A stretch of 64,000 nucleotides of DNA from NCBI RefSeq assembly GCF_021655555.1, contig NZ_AP023086.1:2572685-2636684 (forward strand). Direction: 5' to 3'. Source of the DNA: Marinagarivorans cellulosilyticus (lineage in GTDB: Bacteria > Pseudomonadota > Gammaproteobacteria > Pseudomonadales > Cellvibrionaceae). Under the pieces are notes generated by a model. That model did no database searches. It was not told the origin of the DNA and saw only the letters and a program-made list of their open reading frames with translations. The position numbers were made by a program, and so were the translations under genes. Positions 7,670 through 15,377 of this stretch are shown piece after piece; position 1 is the stretch's first letter; each line of letters starts with the position of its first letter.

Positions 7670-8950
7670 ATGAAAGCTTTCGAAAATAAACCAAGTGATA
7701 TCGGGGAAAGTGGTGTTGCCCGGTTACCCGTCACCGTTCTGTCTGGGTTTCTCGGAGCCGGCAAAACAACGGTACTTAATCAAATACTCAACAACCGAGA
7801 TAATCGCCGGGTGGCTGTCATTGTTAATGACATGAGCGAAGTAAACATAGATGCGGCGACGGTAAAAAATGAAGTCGCGCTAAATCGCAGCGAAGAAAAG
7901 CTGGTGGAAATGAGCAACGGCTGTATTTGCTGCACGCTTCGTGAGGACTTGTTAATTGAGGTTAGGAAACTCGCGGAAGAAGGGCGCTTTGATTATTTGG
8001 TGATTGAATCGACGGGTATCAGCGAACCTTTACCCGTGGCAGAAACCTTTACCTTTGCTGATGAGCAGGGTCAGAGTTTGGGCGAGGTGGCGCAATTGGA
8101 TACCATGGTGACGGTGGTTGATGCCGCTAATTTTTTGGTCGACTTTAACAAAGCAGACTATTTGCAGGACGGAGACGAGCACCTTGGTGATGATGACGAA
8201 CGCACTGTTGCCGATCTGTTGGTCGACCAAATTGAGTTTGCCGATGTCATTTTGGTCAGTAAAACTGACTTGGTGACGCCGGCGCATACGCAGAAAGTCA
8301 TGGCTGTACTTCGCACGCTGAATACTGATGCAACCGTATTACCAATTAGTGAAGGCAAGATTGAATTAGGCGAGGTGCTGGGCACTGGAAAATTCAGTTT
8401 TGAAAAAGCGCAACAATCGCCAGGATGGCTTAAGGAAATGCGAGGCGAGCATGTGCCAGAAACCGAAGAATACGGTATTAGTAGCTTTGTATATCGCGCA
8501 CGTAGCCCCTTTCATCCTCAAAAATTCTTTGATTTTTTGCACAGTAAAAACCTAGAAGGAAAATTGATTCGCTCTAAAGGGTATTTTTGGTTGGCAACTC
8601 GTCCGGAGTTTGCCGGTCAATGGAATCAGGCCGGTGGTATTGCCCGTTATGGTTTTGCCGGTATGTTTTGGAAAGCCATACCAAAAGATCGCTGGCCAGA
8701 TGATCCAGACTACCTTAGTTCTATCGAAAAAAATTGGGTGGAGCCATTTGGTGATATGCGCCAGGAATTGGTATTTATTGGGCAAGGCCTCAATCAACAA
8801 CACATCATTCAAAGGCTCGACCAATGCCTTTTAACTGATGACGAGGTGCTAGCCGGTAAGGAATACTGGCTAACACTGGCGGACCCGTTCCCCCAGTGGC
8901 AAGAAGAAGCTATGGAAGAGCAGTCCAATAATGAACATTCTGTCGCTTAA
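7670..8950 (+). CDS. COG0523 (CobW/ZigA-like) GTP-binding metallochaperone
   Basis: A 426-aa G3E-family GTPase. It has a Walker A motif GFLGAGKTT (residues 26-34), the metal-binding CxCC motif GCICC (84-88), ESTGISEP, a VSKTDL nucleotide-specificity motif and a C-terminal CobW domain. Members with GCICC, placed after a Zur-type site and next to DUF1826, are thought to deliver zinc to client enzymes when zinc is scarce. The acidic stretch DGDEHLGDDDE and the late His residues could also bind metal. The start fits a GAGAGAAAT ribosome site. It probably forms an operon with the next gene, 21 bp downstream. Confidence 0.9.
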   Translation: MKAFENKPSDIGESGVARLPVTVLSGFLGAGKTTVLNQILNNRDNRRVAVIVNDMSEVNIDAATVKNEVALNRSEEKLVEMSNGCICCTLREDLLIEVRKLAEEGRFDYLVIESTGISEPLPVAETFTFADEQGQSLGEVAQLDTMVTVVDAANFLVDFNKADYLQDGDEHLGDDDERTVADLLVDQIEFADVILVSKTDLVTPAHTQKVMAVLRTLNTDATVLPISEGKIELGEVLGTGKFSFEKAQQSPGWLKEMRGEHVPETEEYGISSFVYRARSPFHPQKFFDFLHSKNLEGKLIRSKGYFWLATRPEFAGQWNQAGGIARYGFAGMFWKAIPKDRWPDDPDYLSSIEKNWVEPFGDMRQELVFIGQGLNQQHIIQRLDQCLLTDDEVLAGKEYWLTLADPFPQWQEEAMEEQSNNEHSVA

Positions 8951-8971
8951 TATTAATCGGAGTTTTATAAC

Positions 8972-9577
8972 ATGAGTGCAGCACATTCCATAGCGTCAGA
9001 CATGCACCCCAGCGCATTAGCGGATATCTATCAACCTGAAGTCACGATTGCAATTTGGCAGCGCCAGTTAAGCGACAGCATAAATCGCTATGCCGAGCAC
9101 CTTATGGCTGTGTCGCCACACTGGCAAACGCGATTTATTCAACAACCAGGTAATGTTGCAAAACAGTTAGAAACGGAGCTTCCACTATCGGGCCATCGAC
9201 AGGTATTTATTGATGATCTTGTGCAGGTCGTGGACATGTTTAGTTGTTTATTCGAGTTGGATCACGTTGGGTTTCGCATGGCGGTATTAAGTAAAGCCAT
9301 GTGCCCAAGGTTTCATGTGGATCGCGTACCTTGCCGTTTGATCTGCACTTACGCTGGCGCAAGCACCGAATGGCTTCCGCCCGAACACGTAGAGCGCTTA
9401 GATAACGGCGGCATAAACCCGCGACCAGAAGCCGCAGCTAAAACGCTCGGGCTTGGCGATGTAGCATTATTAAAAGGCGAGGCTTGGGAAGGCAACGAAG
9501 GGCGCGGGTTGGTGCATCGCTCTCCAGCGGCGAGCGACTCAGCGCCACGCTTGGTACTGACACTGGACTTTGCTTAA
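8972..9577 (+). CDS. DUF1826-domain protein
   Basis: 201 residues matching the DUF1826 family, recognised from features such as FRMAVLSKAMCPRFHVDRVPCRL and GRGLVHRSP. The conserved H-x-D (FHVD) and a downstream His (GLVHRSP) resemble the metal-binding facial triad of cupin-like dioxygenases, but this is inference. There is no signal peptide, so it is cytoplasmic. It follows the COG0523 GTPase by 21 bp with its own GGAG site; this association recurs in other bacteria and suggests a role as a client or helper in zinc-limited cells. The biochemical function is unknown. Confidence 0.85.
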   Translation: MSAAHSIASDMHPSALADIYQPEVTIAIWQRQLSDSINRYAEHLMAVSPHWQTRFIQQPGNVAKQLETELPLSGHRQVFIDDLVQVVDMFSCLFELDHVGFRMAVLSKAMCPRFHVDRVPCRLICTYAGASTEWLPPEHVERLDNGGINPRPEAAAKTLGLGDVALLKGEAWEGNEGRGLVHRSPAASDSAPRLVLTLDFA

Positions 9578-9690
9578 ATTAGCTTCCACTAATCCTCACT
9601 TGAAAGTGGGGTATAAACGGCTAACGAATAAATTCTTATCCATCTGCCCTATATCATTCCTGCCAATGTTATCACCGAAAATCTTGTATT

Positions 9691-9752
9691 GGGGCAGCTT
9701 TAAAAATGCTCTTTTTCTGCGATAGCGGCTTACAGGTTTTTGCTCCTCTACA
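9691..9752 (+). repeat. Degenerate element related to the 138-bp MITE, copy A
   Basis: The sequence TAAAAATGCTCTTTTTCTGC followed by GATAGCGG closely matches the reverse orientation of the MITE (TAAAAATGCACTTTTTCCGC then GATAGCGG). After that it diverges into CTTACAGGTTTTTGCTCCTC, which is shared with copy B. It appears to be an old relative or a second subfamily. Confidence 0.55.
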
Positions 9753-9820
9753 TAGTGTTACCTCGGTAACTGCTCCCTGCGTTATTCTAATCAGCCACTT
9801 CCCTGTGGTATTAATGCCGC

Positions 9821-9907
9821 TCCCCTCAAATGCCTGCTTGGGGTGGGGAACTTAGTGAACAGCAAATTAAGGATGTTGTGGAGTATGTACATAGCTTGAG
9901 GTACTAG
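9821..9907 (+). pseudogene. C-terminal remnant of a c-type cytochrome
   Basis: The frame ending at TAG 9905-9907 reads MPAWGGELSEQQ then IKDVVEYVHSLRY. This is the characteristic C-terminal end of a class I cytochrome c or CcoP-like domain, with the axial Met in MPAW and the final helix ending YVHSL. Upstream in frame there is a stop at 9812 and no CxxCH motif, so only about 26 codons survive. The fragment sits between two degenerate repeat copies. Confidence 0.6.
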
Positions 9908-9956
9908 CTGCCTAGTTTCGTGTACCTAGAGCTGAATAAAAATTAAAGGCCCTCTA

Positions 9957-10018
9957 GGTTTCCCCTAAAAATACATTTTCCTCGCGATAGCTACTTACAG
10001 GTTTTCGCTCCTCTATAA
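9957..10018 (+). repeat. Degenerate element related to the 138-bp MITE, copy B
   Basis: Contains CTAAAAATACATTTTCCTCG followed by CGATAGCTACTTACAGGTTT and CGCTCCTCTA, aligned with copy A (GCGATAGC, TTACAGGTTTT and GCTCCTCTA are shared). Its resemblance to the intact MITE is limited to the CTAAAAAT terminus and the CGCGATAGC block. Confidence 0.5.
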
Positions 10019-10373
10019 TGGCTCCTCGACTTTGGTTTACTCCACGGCGAGCTGCGCCGTTCTAATAGGGTGCGTTCTTGTACTGATGCAAAACCTATAT
10101 TCGGTCCACCCATGGACATTTGTTTCGTTCTCGACTAAAACGCCTGAAGCGTTTTGGTTTGCCGCAGGGCAATCCGTCGGGTTGAAGCCAAGGGGTGCTT
10201 CAATAAACCCTTACAAATCGGAGGATCAACTTGCACAGCTAGGGCTTAGCGCCTACCCGGTGCTCCAGCTGCATACCCGTTGGGTCAAAGGTTAGAATGG
10301 CGACCAAGGAAAACAGCCGTTGCGACGTCTAACCGATAACCTTCACATTACACCTTCTAATAAGGTCGGCCTT

Positions 10374-10916
10374 ATGGTGGAAGATAAACTGATTCGTGCG
10401 GCACAAAGTGGCAATGCTAAAGCGTTTTCGGCGTTGTTGTCGCTTGTGTACGACGTAATTTACCGCTTTGCCTTTAAGTGGGCGGGCAATAAACATAACG
10501 CTGAGGATATTACTCAGCAGGCCTGCATTAAGCTTGCGAAAGTGATTAAGCAATTTCGATTTGAATCGGCTTTTACTACCTGGCTATACCGGCTGGTATT
10601 AAATTGTGCAAACGACTGGGGGCGCGCGGAAAAACGGCATTGTTCATCGCAAGGTAGCTCTGGAGTAATACCGCCCGAGCAGCCGGATTCTGGTGGTGCG
10701 ACACAAGCATCTACGGAGCTTGCCAGCGTGTTAAAACAGGTTGATTCAATGGGGCGAGGGTTTAAAGACACCTTGTTGTTGGTATTGGCCGAGGGTATGA
10801 CTCATGCGGAAGCGGCGAGTATCCTAGAAATTAAAGAAAGCACGGTGTCTTGGCGCATGCATGAAATTCGCAAGCAATTAAAAATTATCGACGAAGCGAC
10901 GGGGGCATCATCATGA
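10374..10916 (+). CDS. ECF-type RNA polymerase sigma factor
   Basis: About 180 residues. Sigma region 2 (AEDITQQACIKLAKVIKQF...TTWLYRLVLNCANDWGR) and region 4 (LLVLAEGMTHAEAASILEIKESTVSWRMHEIRKQL) are joined by a linker of variable sequence, which is the two-domain layout of ECF sigma factors. I choose the ATG at 10374 because an AAGG site lies 8 bp upstream; an upstream TTG in frame is less likely. The stop overlaps the ATG of the vWA gene (ATGA), so the pair is translationally coupled. The partner's cytoplasmic N-terminus is therefore a candidate anti-sigma domain. Confidence 0.88.
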   Translation: MVEDKLIRAAQSGNAKAFSALLSLVYDVIYRFAFKWAGNKHNAEDITQQACIKLAKVIKQFRFESAFTTWLYRLVLNCANDWGRAEKRHCSSQGSSGVIPPEQPDSGGATQASTELASVLKQVDSMGRGFKDTLLLVLAEGMTHAEAASILEIKESTVSWRMHEIRKQLKIIDEATGASS

Positions 10917-12973
10917 AAGAATCAGAGCTTATTGCTTTGTTACAGTCAGAAAATCCCGATATAGACCCTAAAGCGAAAGCCAATACGCTTGCGGCGGCCA
11001 TGGCTGAATTTGAATCTTCGACGGCCGTTCAAGCGGAGCATAAAAAAACTGAAAATATTTTCCAAGGATTTTTAAAGCGCTTGCGTCCTACGCGTACACA
11101 TAGTCAAAAACGCGAGGCAAGCTTGATGAAAACGTTCACTAAAAATTGGTTGTTAGGTGGTTTAGGTTCAACAGCGGCGGTGGTTACGGCCTTTATGCTT
11201 ATTGGGCCGTCAACGCTAAAAGCGCCAGATGGCGAAGTGCATGAGCCGGCGGACTTAGCCGCAACAGGCGAAAAGCTACCCCGGCCATTGCCTGCCAAAG
11301 AAGCAGCTATTGAAGAGGTAATTGTTACAGGTGTCCGCCAGACACTATCAGAATCGAGAGCGATTAAGCGCGAGGCCAGTGGGGTGGTAGATGCAATATC
11401 GGCAGAGGATGCGGGTGTTGTGCCTAGCACCGCCAATGCGTCTGCATTAATGCGAACTAAGGAGTCCGCTAAGCTGGCGGCCGCGCCGCAACGCCTAGCT
11501 AAAAGCAAACCTGTGGCAGATTTCGCCAGTATGCCGGTAGAAGCGGAACATCGCGACCAGTTTAAAACGGTTGAATCCAATAGCGTAAAAAAAGTGACTG
11601 AGCACCCTGTGTCGACATTTTCGATCGATGTTGATACGGCTTCGTACAGTTTTGTTCGGCGCAGCTTAAATGGTGGGCACATGCCGCAGATGGCAGCCGT
11701 ACGTACCGAGGAAATGCTCAATTATTTTGATTACAGCTACCCCCAGGCAGAAAGCAAAGCGCAGCCCTTTAAGCCAACAGTTGTGATTGCCGATGCGCCT
11801 TGGTCTAAACCCGGTGAAAATAAAAAACTGCTGCATATTGGCATTAAAGGCTACGATATTGTCGCTGGTGAACAGCCAGATAGTAATATCGTGTTTTTGC
11901 TGGATGTGTCTGGCTCTATGAATAGTGACGACAAGCTGCCATTGGTAAAACAGTCAATGCATTTACTCTTAGAGCAGCTAAAGCCAACAGATACTGTTGC
12001 AATAGCGGTTTATGCCGGTGCAGCGGGTACGGTACTAGAACCAACGGCAGTAAAGGAAAAGGGCAAAATATTAGAGGCTTTAAACCGTTTAAGCGCCGGT
12101 GGCGGTACAGCGGGGGCGCAAGGTATTGAGCTTGCTTATGCGTTGGCAGAGCGCAACTTTAAGCAAAATGCAGTTAACCGAATTATTTTAGCCACCGATG
12201 GTGATTTTAATGTCGGTATTTCCCAGCCCGATACGCTAAAAGGCTTTGTAGAGCGCAAGCGTGAAAAGGGAATATTTCTGTCGGTATTGGGTTTTGGCCG
12301 AGGTAATTATAATGACCACTTAATGCAAGAGTTGGCGCAAAACGGCAACGGCGTAGCGGCCTACATCGATACCCTTAGTGAAGCGCAAAAAGTGTTGGTA
12401 CATGAAGCCACCTCGTCATTATTTCCCATCGCTAAAGATGTAAAAATTCAGTTGGAATTTAACCCCGATAAAGTCAGTGAGTATCGATTGCTAGGTTACG
12501 AAACGCGCGCCTTAAAACGTGAAGATTTTAACAATGATAAAGTTGATGCTGGCGATATTGGTGCCGGCCACACGGTTACGGCGATTTATGAATTTGTGCC
12601 TGCTGAATCCGCGCATCAACAAATCGATAGCTTGCGCTATGCATCACAGCGTGCGGTTAGAAAAACGAATGCGAGTGAGTATGGGTTTTTAAAATTGCGC
12701 TACAAACTGCCAGAAGAAAACACCTCTAAGCTTATTGAGCAGGCCATTACCAGCGATGCGCAAAACCCGAATGAACAGCTCATGCTTGATGTAAATTTTG
12801 CGATGGCGGTAGCGGGCTTTGCTGAATTGCTTAAGGGTGGGCAATATCAAGGGGATTGGAGCTTTCAGCACGCGTTGGAATTGGCGCAGGCCAATAAAGG
12901 CGCGGACTTATTCGGTTACCGCACCGAGTTTGTACAGCTAGTGCGTAAAGCGATGATGGCCAAAGCGATGTAA
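10913..12973 (+). CDS. YfbK-type vWA protein, membrane anchored, with TonB-receptor plug-like segment
   Basis: 686 residues. In order: a short cytoplasmic helical region (1-77), one membrane segment (about 79-97), a TonB-dependent-receptor-like segment (133-180: EEVIVTGVR, IKREASGVVDAISAEDAG, ALMR), the YfbK N-terminal domain (HPVSTFSIDVDTASYSFVRR), a vWA domain and the YfbK C-terminal domain. The MIDAS residues are intact: DVSGS at 331-335, Thr near 399 and Asp429 in ATDGD. The vWA domain would face the periplasm and bind ligand through a divalent cation. Coupling to an ECF sigma gene suggests a signalling role for the N-terminus. The plug-like segment is not part of YfbK proteins as I know them. 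Confidence 0.85.
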   Translation: MKESELIALLQSENPDIDPKAKANTLAAAMAEFESSTAVQAEHKKTENIFQGFLKRLRPTRTHSQKREASLMKTFTKNWLLGGLGSTAAVVTAFMLIGPSTLKAPDGEVHEPADLAATGEKLPRPLPAKEAAIEEVIVTGVRQTLSESRAIKREASGVVDAISAEDAGVVPSTANASALMRTKESAKLAAAPQRLAKSKPVADFASMPVEAEHRDQFKTVESNSVKKVTEHPVSTFSIDVDTASYSFVRRSLNGGHMPQMAAVRTEEMLNYFDYSYPQAESKAQPFKPTVVIADAPWSKPGENKKLLHIGIKGYDIVAGEQPDSNIVFLLDVSGSMNSDDKLPLVKQSMHLLLEQLKPTDTVAIAVYAGAAGTVLEPTAVKEKGKILEALNRLSAGGGTAGAQGIELAYALAERNFKQNAVNRIILATDGDFNVGISQPDTLKGFVERKREKGIFLSVLGFGRGNYNDHLMQELAQNGNGVAAYIDTLSEAQKVLVHEATSSLFPIAKDVKIQLEFNPDKVSEYRLLGYETRALKREDFNNDKVDAGDIGAGHTVTAIYEFVPAESAHQQIDSLRYASQRAVRKTNASEYGFLKLRYKLPEENTSKLIEQAITSDAQNPNEQLMLDVNFAMAVAGFAELLKGGQYQGDWSFQHALELAQANKGADLFGYRTEFVQLVRKAMMAKAM

Positions 12974-13005
12974 GCTGCGCAGTTAAGAGCTTGTACTTCC
13001 TGTGG

Positions 13006-13029
13006 GGCGATCTATAAGATCGCCTTTTT
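13006..13029 (+). terminator. Intrinsic terminator after the vWA gene
   Basis: An 8-bp perfect stem (GGCGATCT / AGATCGCC) with a 3-nt loop is followed directly by five T. It lies 33 bp after the vWA stop and ends the sigma/vWA operon before the YkgJ-like gene. Confidence 0.85.
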
Positions 13030-13055
13030 GCCGCCATAATTTGAGTCTTCACAAA

Positions 13056-13442
13056 ATGAAATCATGCAACCAATGTGGTAAGTGCTGCATAAAATATAGT
13101 GATGGTGGGTTATCCGCTTCTGCGAGCGAGATTGAAATGTGGGAGCTATTTAAACCAGAAATTTTCGCCTTTGTACGCAATGGTCAAATCTGGGTAGACC
13201 CAGAAACGGGCATGCCTTTGCAGCGATGTCCATTTTTGGTGTTGGAGTCTAATCAGCCCAAATACACCTGCAGCATTTACGACGATCGCCCGGAAGACTG
13301 CCGGCACTATCCAACCCATATCGATGAGATGGTGAGGGATGAATGTGAGATGATCGAATTAATCGACTTGGAAAAGCCCAGCGAGGCGCAAGCCAAGCTT
13401 GATAAAATGATGGCCGATAGTCGTCCTTCTTATTCTTCTTGA
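13056..13442 (+). CDS. YkgJ-family cysteine cluster protein
   Basis: 128 residues. The N-terminal CNQCGKCC motif and later Cys residues (RCPFL, YTCSIYDDRPEDCRHYP) are the hallmark of the zinc- or iron-chelating YkgJ (CxxCxxCC) family, whose function is unknown. The ATG at 13056 places the cluster at residue 4, as in homologues; the longer frame starting at 13002 would run through the terminator hairpin. The carboxylesterase gene follows by 13 bp, so the two are probably co-transcribed. Confidence 0.85.
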   Translation: MKSCNQCGKCCIKYSDGGLSASASEIEMWELFKPEIFAFVRNGQIWVDPETGMPLQRCPFLVLESNQPKYTCSIYDDRPEDCRHYPTHIDEMVRDECEMIELIDLEKPSEAQAKLDKMMADSRPSYSS

Positions 13443-13455
13443 TTGGATTATTACA

Positions 13456-14127
13456 ATGACATCAACAATTGAAAAAATACACGGCACCGGGAATCCGACA
13501 CATGCCATTATTTGGTTGCACGGCCTAGGTGCGACAGCCGATGACTTTGTGCCTGTCCTCCCTTATTTGAAGCTCGCGCAGGTACCTACGGTACGTTTGG
13601 TGTTCCCGCAAGCGCCAGATAGGCCCATTACGGTTAATGGCGGTTATGTAATGCCGGGTTGGTACGATATTAAAGGCAGCGATATTAGTGACAAAGAAGA
13701 TTTGCCCGGCATCTCCGAGTCACAAAAAACGTTAGAAGCGCTTATAGAGCAACAAATAGCTAAAGGCATTGCGAGTGAAAATATCATTATTGCCGGGTTT
13801 TCGCAGGGCGGGGCAGTCGCGTATTACACGGGGATACGTCTAAAGCACAAGGTGGCGGGAATTTTGGCGCTTTCAACTTACTTGCCGTTTGCCCAGAATG
13901 CACAGGCGCAGCACACGGGTATTAACTTAAAGACGCCCGTAATGGCCATGCACGGGCGCGCTGATGCGGTTGTGCCTTACGGTATGGGTAAAGCCAGTGC
14001 CGATGAAATGACCAAGCTCGGTTACCCTTTGCAATGGCAGGACTATGCCATGGAGCACAGTGTAATACCTGAGCAGTTAGTGGACATTGGGCGGTGGATT
14101 AATAGTGTATTTGCCGAGTCTAAATAG
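13456..14127 (+). CDS. Carboxylesterase / acyl-protein thioesterase-like alpha/beta hydrolase
   Basis: This 223-aa serine hydrolase has the family's opening HAIIWLHGLGATADDF, the nucleophile elbow GFSQGGAV, the Asp in HGRADAVVPY and the His in MEHSVIPEQ. It has the usual length for the bacterial carboxylesterase/phospholipase group (EstB-like) and no signal peptide, so it is cytoplasmic. It probably hydrolyses short-chain esters or thioesters; the natural substrate is unknown. Confidence 0.88.
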   Translation: MTSTIEKIHGTGNPTHAIIWLHGLGATADDFVPVLPYLKLAQVPTVRLVFPQAPDRPITVNGGYVMPGWYDIKGSDISDKEDLPGISESQKTLEALIEQQIAKGIASENIIIAGFSQGGAVAYYTGIRLKHKVAGILALSTYLPFAQNAQAQHTGINLKTPVMAMHGRADAVVPYGMGKASADEMTKLGYPLQWQDYAMEHSVIPEQLVDIGRWINSVFAESK

Positions 14128-14223
14128 GAGTTTGTATTTGTCATTTTGGCTCAGCTCTATAAAGCCGAGCATTTCGGTATTTCTCGCTTGAGTAAATTCT
14201 GCCAACCCGCTAAAGTGCGCACC

Positions 14224-14570
14224 GGAGTCAGCCAGGCAATCGCTTCTGCTTAGCAGGGGAGGAAAGTCCGGGCTCCATAGGGCAGAACGCCAGGTAACGC
14301 CTGGGGGGCGCGAGCCTACGGAAAGTGCAGCAGAAAGTGTACCGCCTAAGCGCGCAAGCGCCGGTAAGGTTGAAAAGGTGCGGTAAGAGCGCACCGCGTG
14401 ACTGGCAACAGTTCACGGCGATGGTAAACCCCGTTCGGAGCAAGACCAAATAGGAACCCGTATGGCGTGGCCCGCGTTGGGTTCGGGTAGGTTGCTTGAG
14501 GTGTGTGGCGACACATATCCCAGATGAATGATTGTCCACGACAGAACCCGGCTTACCGGCTGACTCCCTC
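14224..14570 (+). ncRNA. rnpB: RNase P RNA (class A)
   Basis: The conserved core is clear. The 5' strand GGAGTCAGCC pairs with the 3' strand GGCTGACTCC (helix P1), GAGGAAAGTCCGGGCTCC follows near the 5' end, and CCCGTTCGGAGCAAGACCAAATAGG lies in the centre, with ACAGAACCCGGCTTA near the 3' end. The length of about 345 nt is normal for type A. The RNA is the catalytic subunit that trims tRNA 5' leaders. It lies just upstream of the mraZ cluster. Confidence 0.95.
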
Positions 14571-14821
14571 TAATTTGCTCGTGGCAGTGATTTCCTACCC
14601 TTTAACTACTGATCTCGTTCAGCCCTTTATAGCTAGCGGCTATTTCAAAAAAACTCGATAACCTCTATTTGTTCTTTTTCTTAAAGTTCTTTCTTAAGAG
14701 TTGCTTGTAACGCCTTGCTTTAGCTTAACTAACTACCCCCTTTATTAACATGAACGTCCTTTATTGTGCACGTATCAGGCATTAATAAGCTGCCATCTGT
14801 CCAACTTTGATGCCACCTTGC

Positions 14822-14849
14822 TTGACTTTACTTTGATCGCACATATAGT
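14822..14849 (+). promoter_or_regulatory. Sigma70-type promoter of the dcw cluster
   Basis: TTGACT (14822-14827) and TATAGT (14844-14849) are separated by 16 bp. Both hexamers are one or two bases from consensus. The predicted start falls at the beginning of the GTGG repeats, about 60 bp before the mraZ start, matching the known arrangement of the mra promoter. Confidence 0.65.
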
Positions 14850-14857
14850 GTGCATAA

Positions 14858-14891
14858 GTGGTTAAATGTGGTTAATTGTGGTTTTTAGTGG
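14858..14891 (+). promoter_or_regulatory. Four 10-bp-spaced GTGG repeats, candidate MraZ operator
   Basis: GTGG occurs at 14858, 14868, 14878 and 14888, exactly 10 bp apart, with AT-rich spacers. MraZ in E. coli represses its own promoter by binding short direct TGGG-type repeats spaced one helical turn apart. Position just downstream of the promoter and before mraZ makes autorepression likely. Confidence 0.7.
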
Positions 14892-14918
14892 CTCAATCGC
14901 TACTCTTGGTGGGGAATC

Positions 14919-15359
14919 GTGTTTCAGGGCAGTCATAACATTAATATGGACGCTAAAGGGCGCCTAGCGATTCCGGCTAAACACCGGGATCTGCTCGCGA
15001 CTGTTAGTGAGTCGCGTATTGTTATGACGGCCCATACCCAAGATCGCTGCGTATTACTGTACCCAGAAACTGAATGGCAAGCCATTTTACCGAAGATCGA
15101 AGCATTACCGACCTTTAATCGTGCAGCTCTACGGGCGCAGCGGTTATTGATTGGCTATGCGACCACCTTGGAACTCGATGGTAATGGCCGTGTATTAGTG
15201 CCGCCGACATTGCGCGATTACGGCAATCTTGGCAAAAAGCTGATGTTAGTTGGCTTGGGCAAAAAGTTTGAACTCTGGAACGAAGACGATTGGCTGCAAA
15301 CTGTAGCTGCCACCGAAGATGACGAAATGCCAGCAGAAATGCTGTCGCTTTCTTTATAA
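14919..15359 (+). CDS. mraZ: Transcriptional regulator MraZ
   Basis: 146 residues with two AbrB-like SpoVT domains: the first contains MDAKGRLAIPAKHRD, the second LDGNGRVLVPPTLRDY, giving the duplicated signature of MraZ. It starts with GTG at 14919 behind a GGGG site. MraZ forms a ring and represses the dcw operon by binding repeats in its own leader, which are present upstream. It is the first gene of the cluster. Confidence 0.97.
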   Translation: MFQGSHNINMDAKGRLAIPAKHRDLLATVSESRIVMTAHTQDRCVLLYPETEWQAILPKIEALPTFNRAALRAQRLLIGYATTLELDGNGRVLVPPTLRDYGNLGKKLMLVGLGKKFELWNEDDWLQTVAATEDDEMPAEMLSLSL

Positions 15360-15377
15360 CTCTAACTTAGCGACGTT

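Larger units (their letters stand above)
9578..10373. other. Gene-free, decayed region between DUF1826 and the sigma factor
   Basis: About 800 bp without a credible intact gene. It contains two degenerate repeat copies (9691-9752 and 9957-10018), a cytochrome c gene remnant between them, and a 7-bp stem-loop AAAACGC/GCGTTTT (10137-10155). An 87-codon frame at 10032-10295 has no recognisable domain and starts within one of the decayed repeats, so I do not call it. The sigma-factor promoter must lie at the right end, but I cannot point to it. Confidence 0.6.
14571..14918. other. Leader region between rnpB and mraZ
   Basis: The first 250 bp hold no gene that I can see. The right end carries the promoter and the repeated GTGG operator of the dcw cluster, described separately. 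Confidence 0.6.

Noticed and set aside
10032..10295. 87-codon open frame before the sigma factor
   Set aside because: It has no recognisable domain, no ribosome site, begins beside a degenerate repeat and lies in decayed sequence. Probably random.
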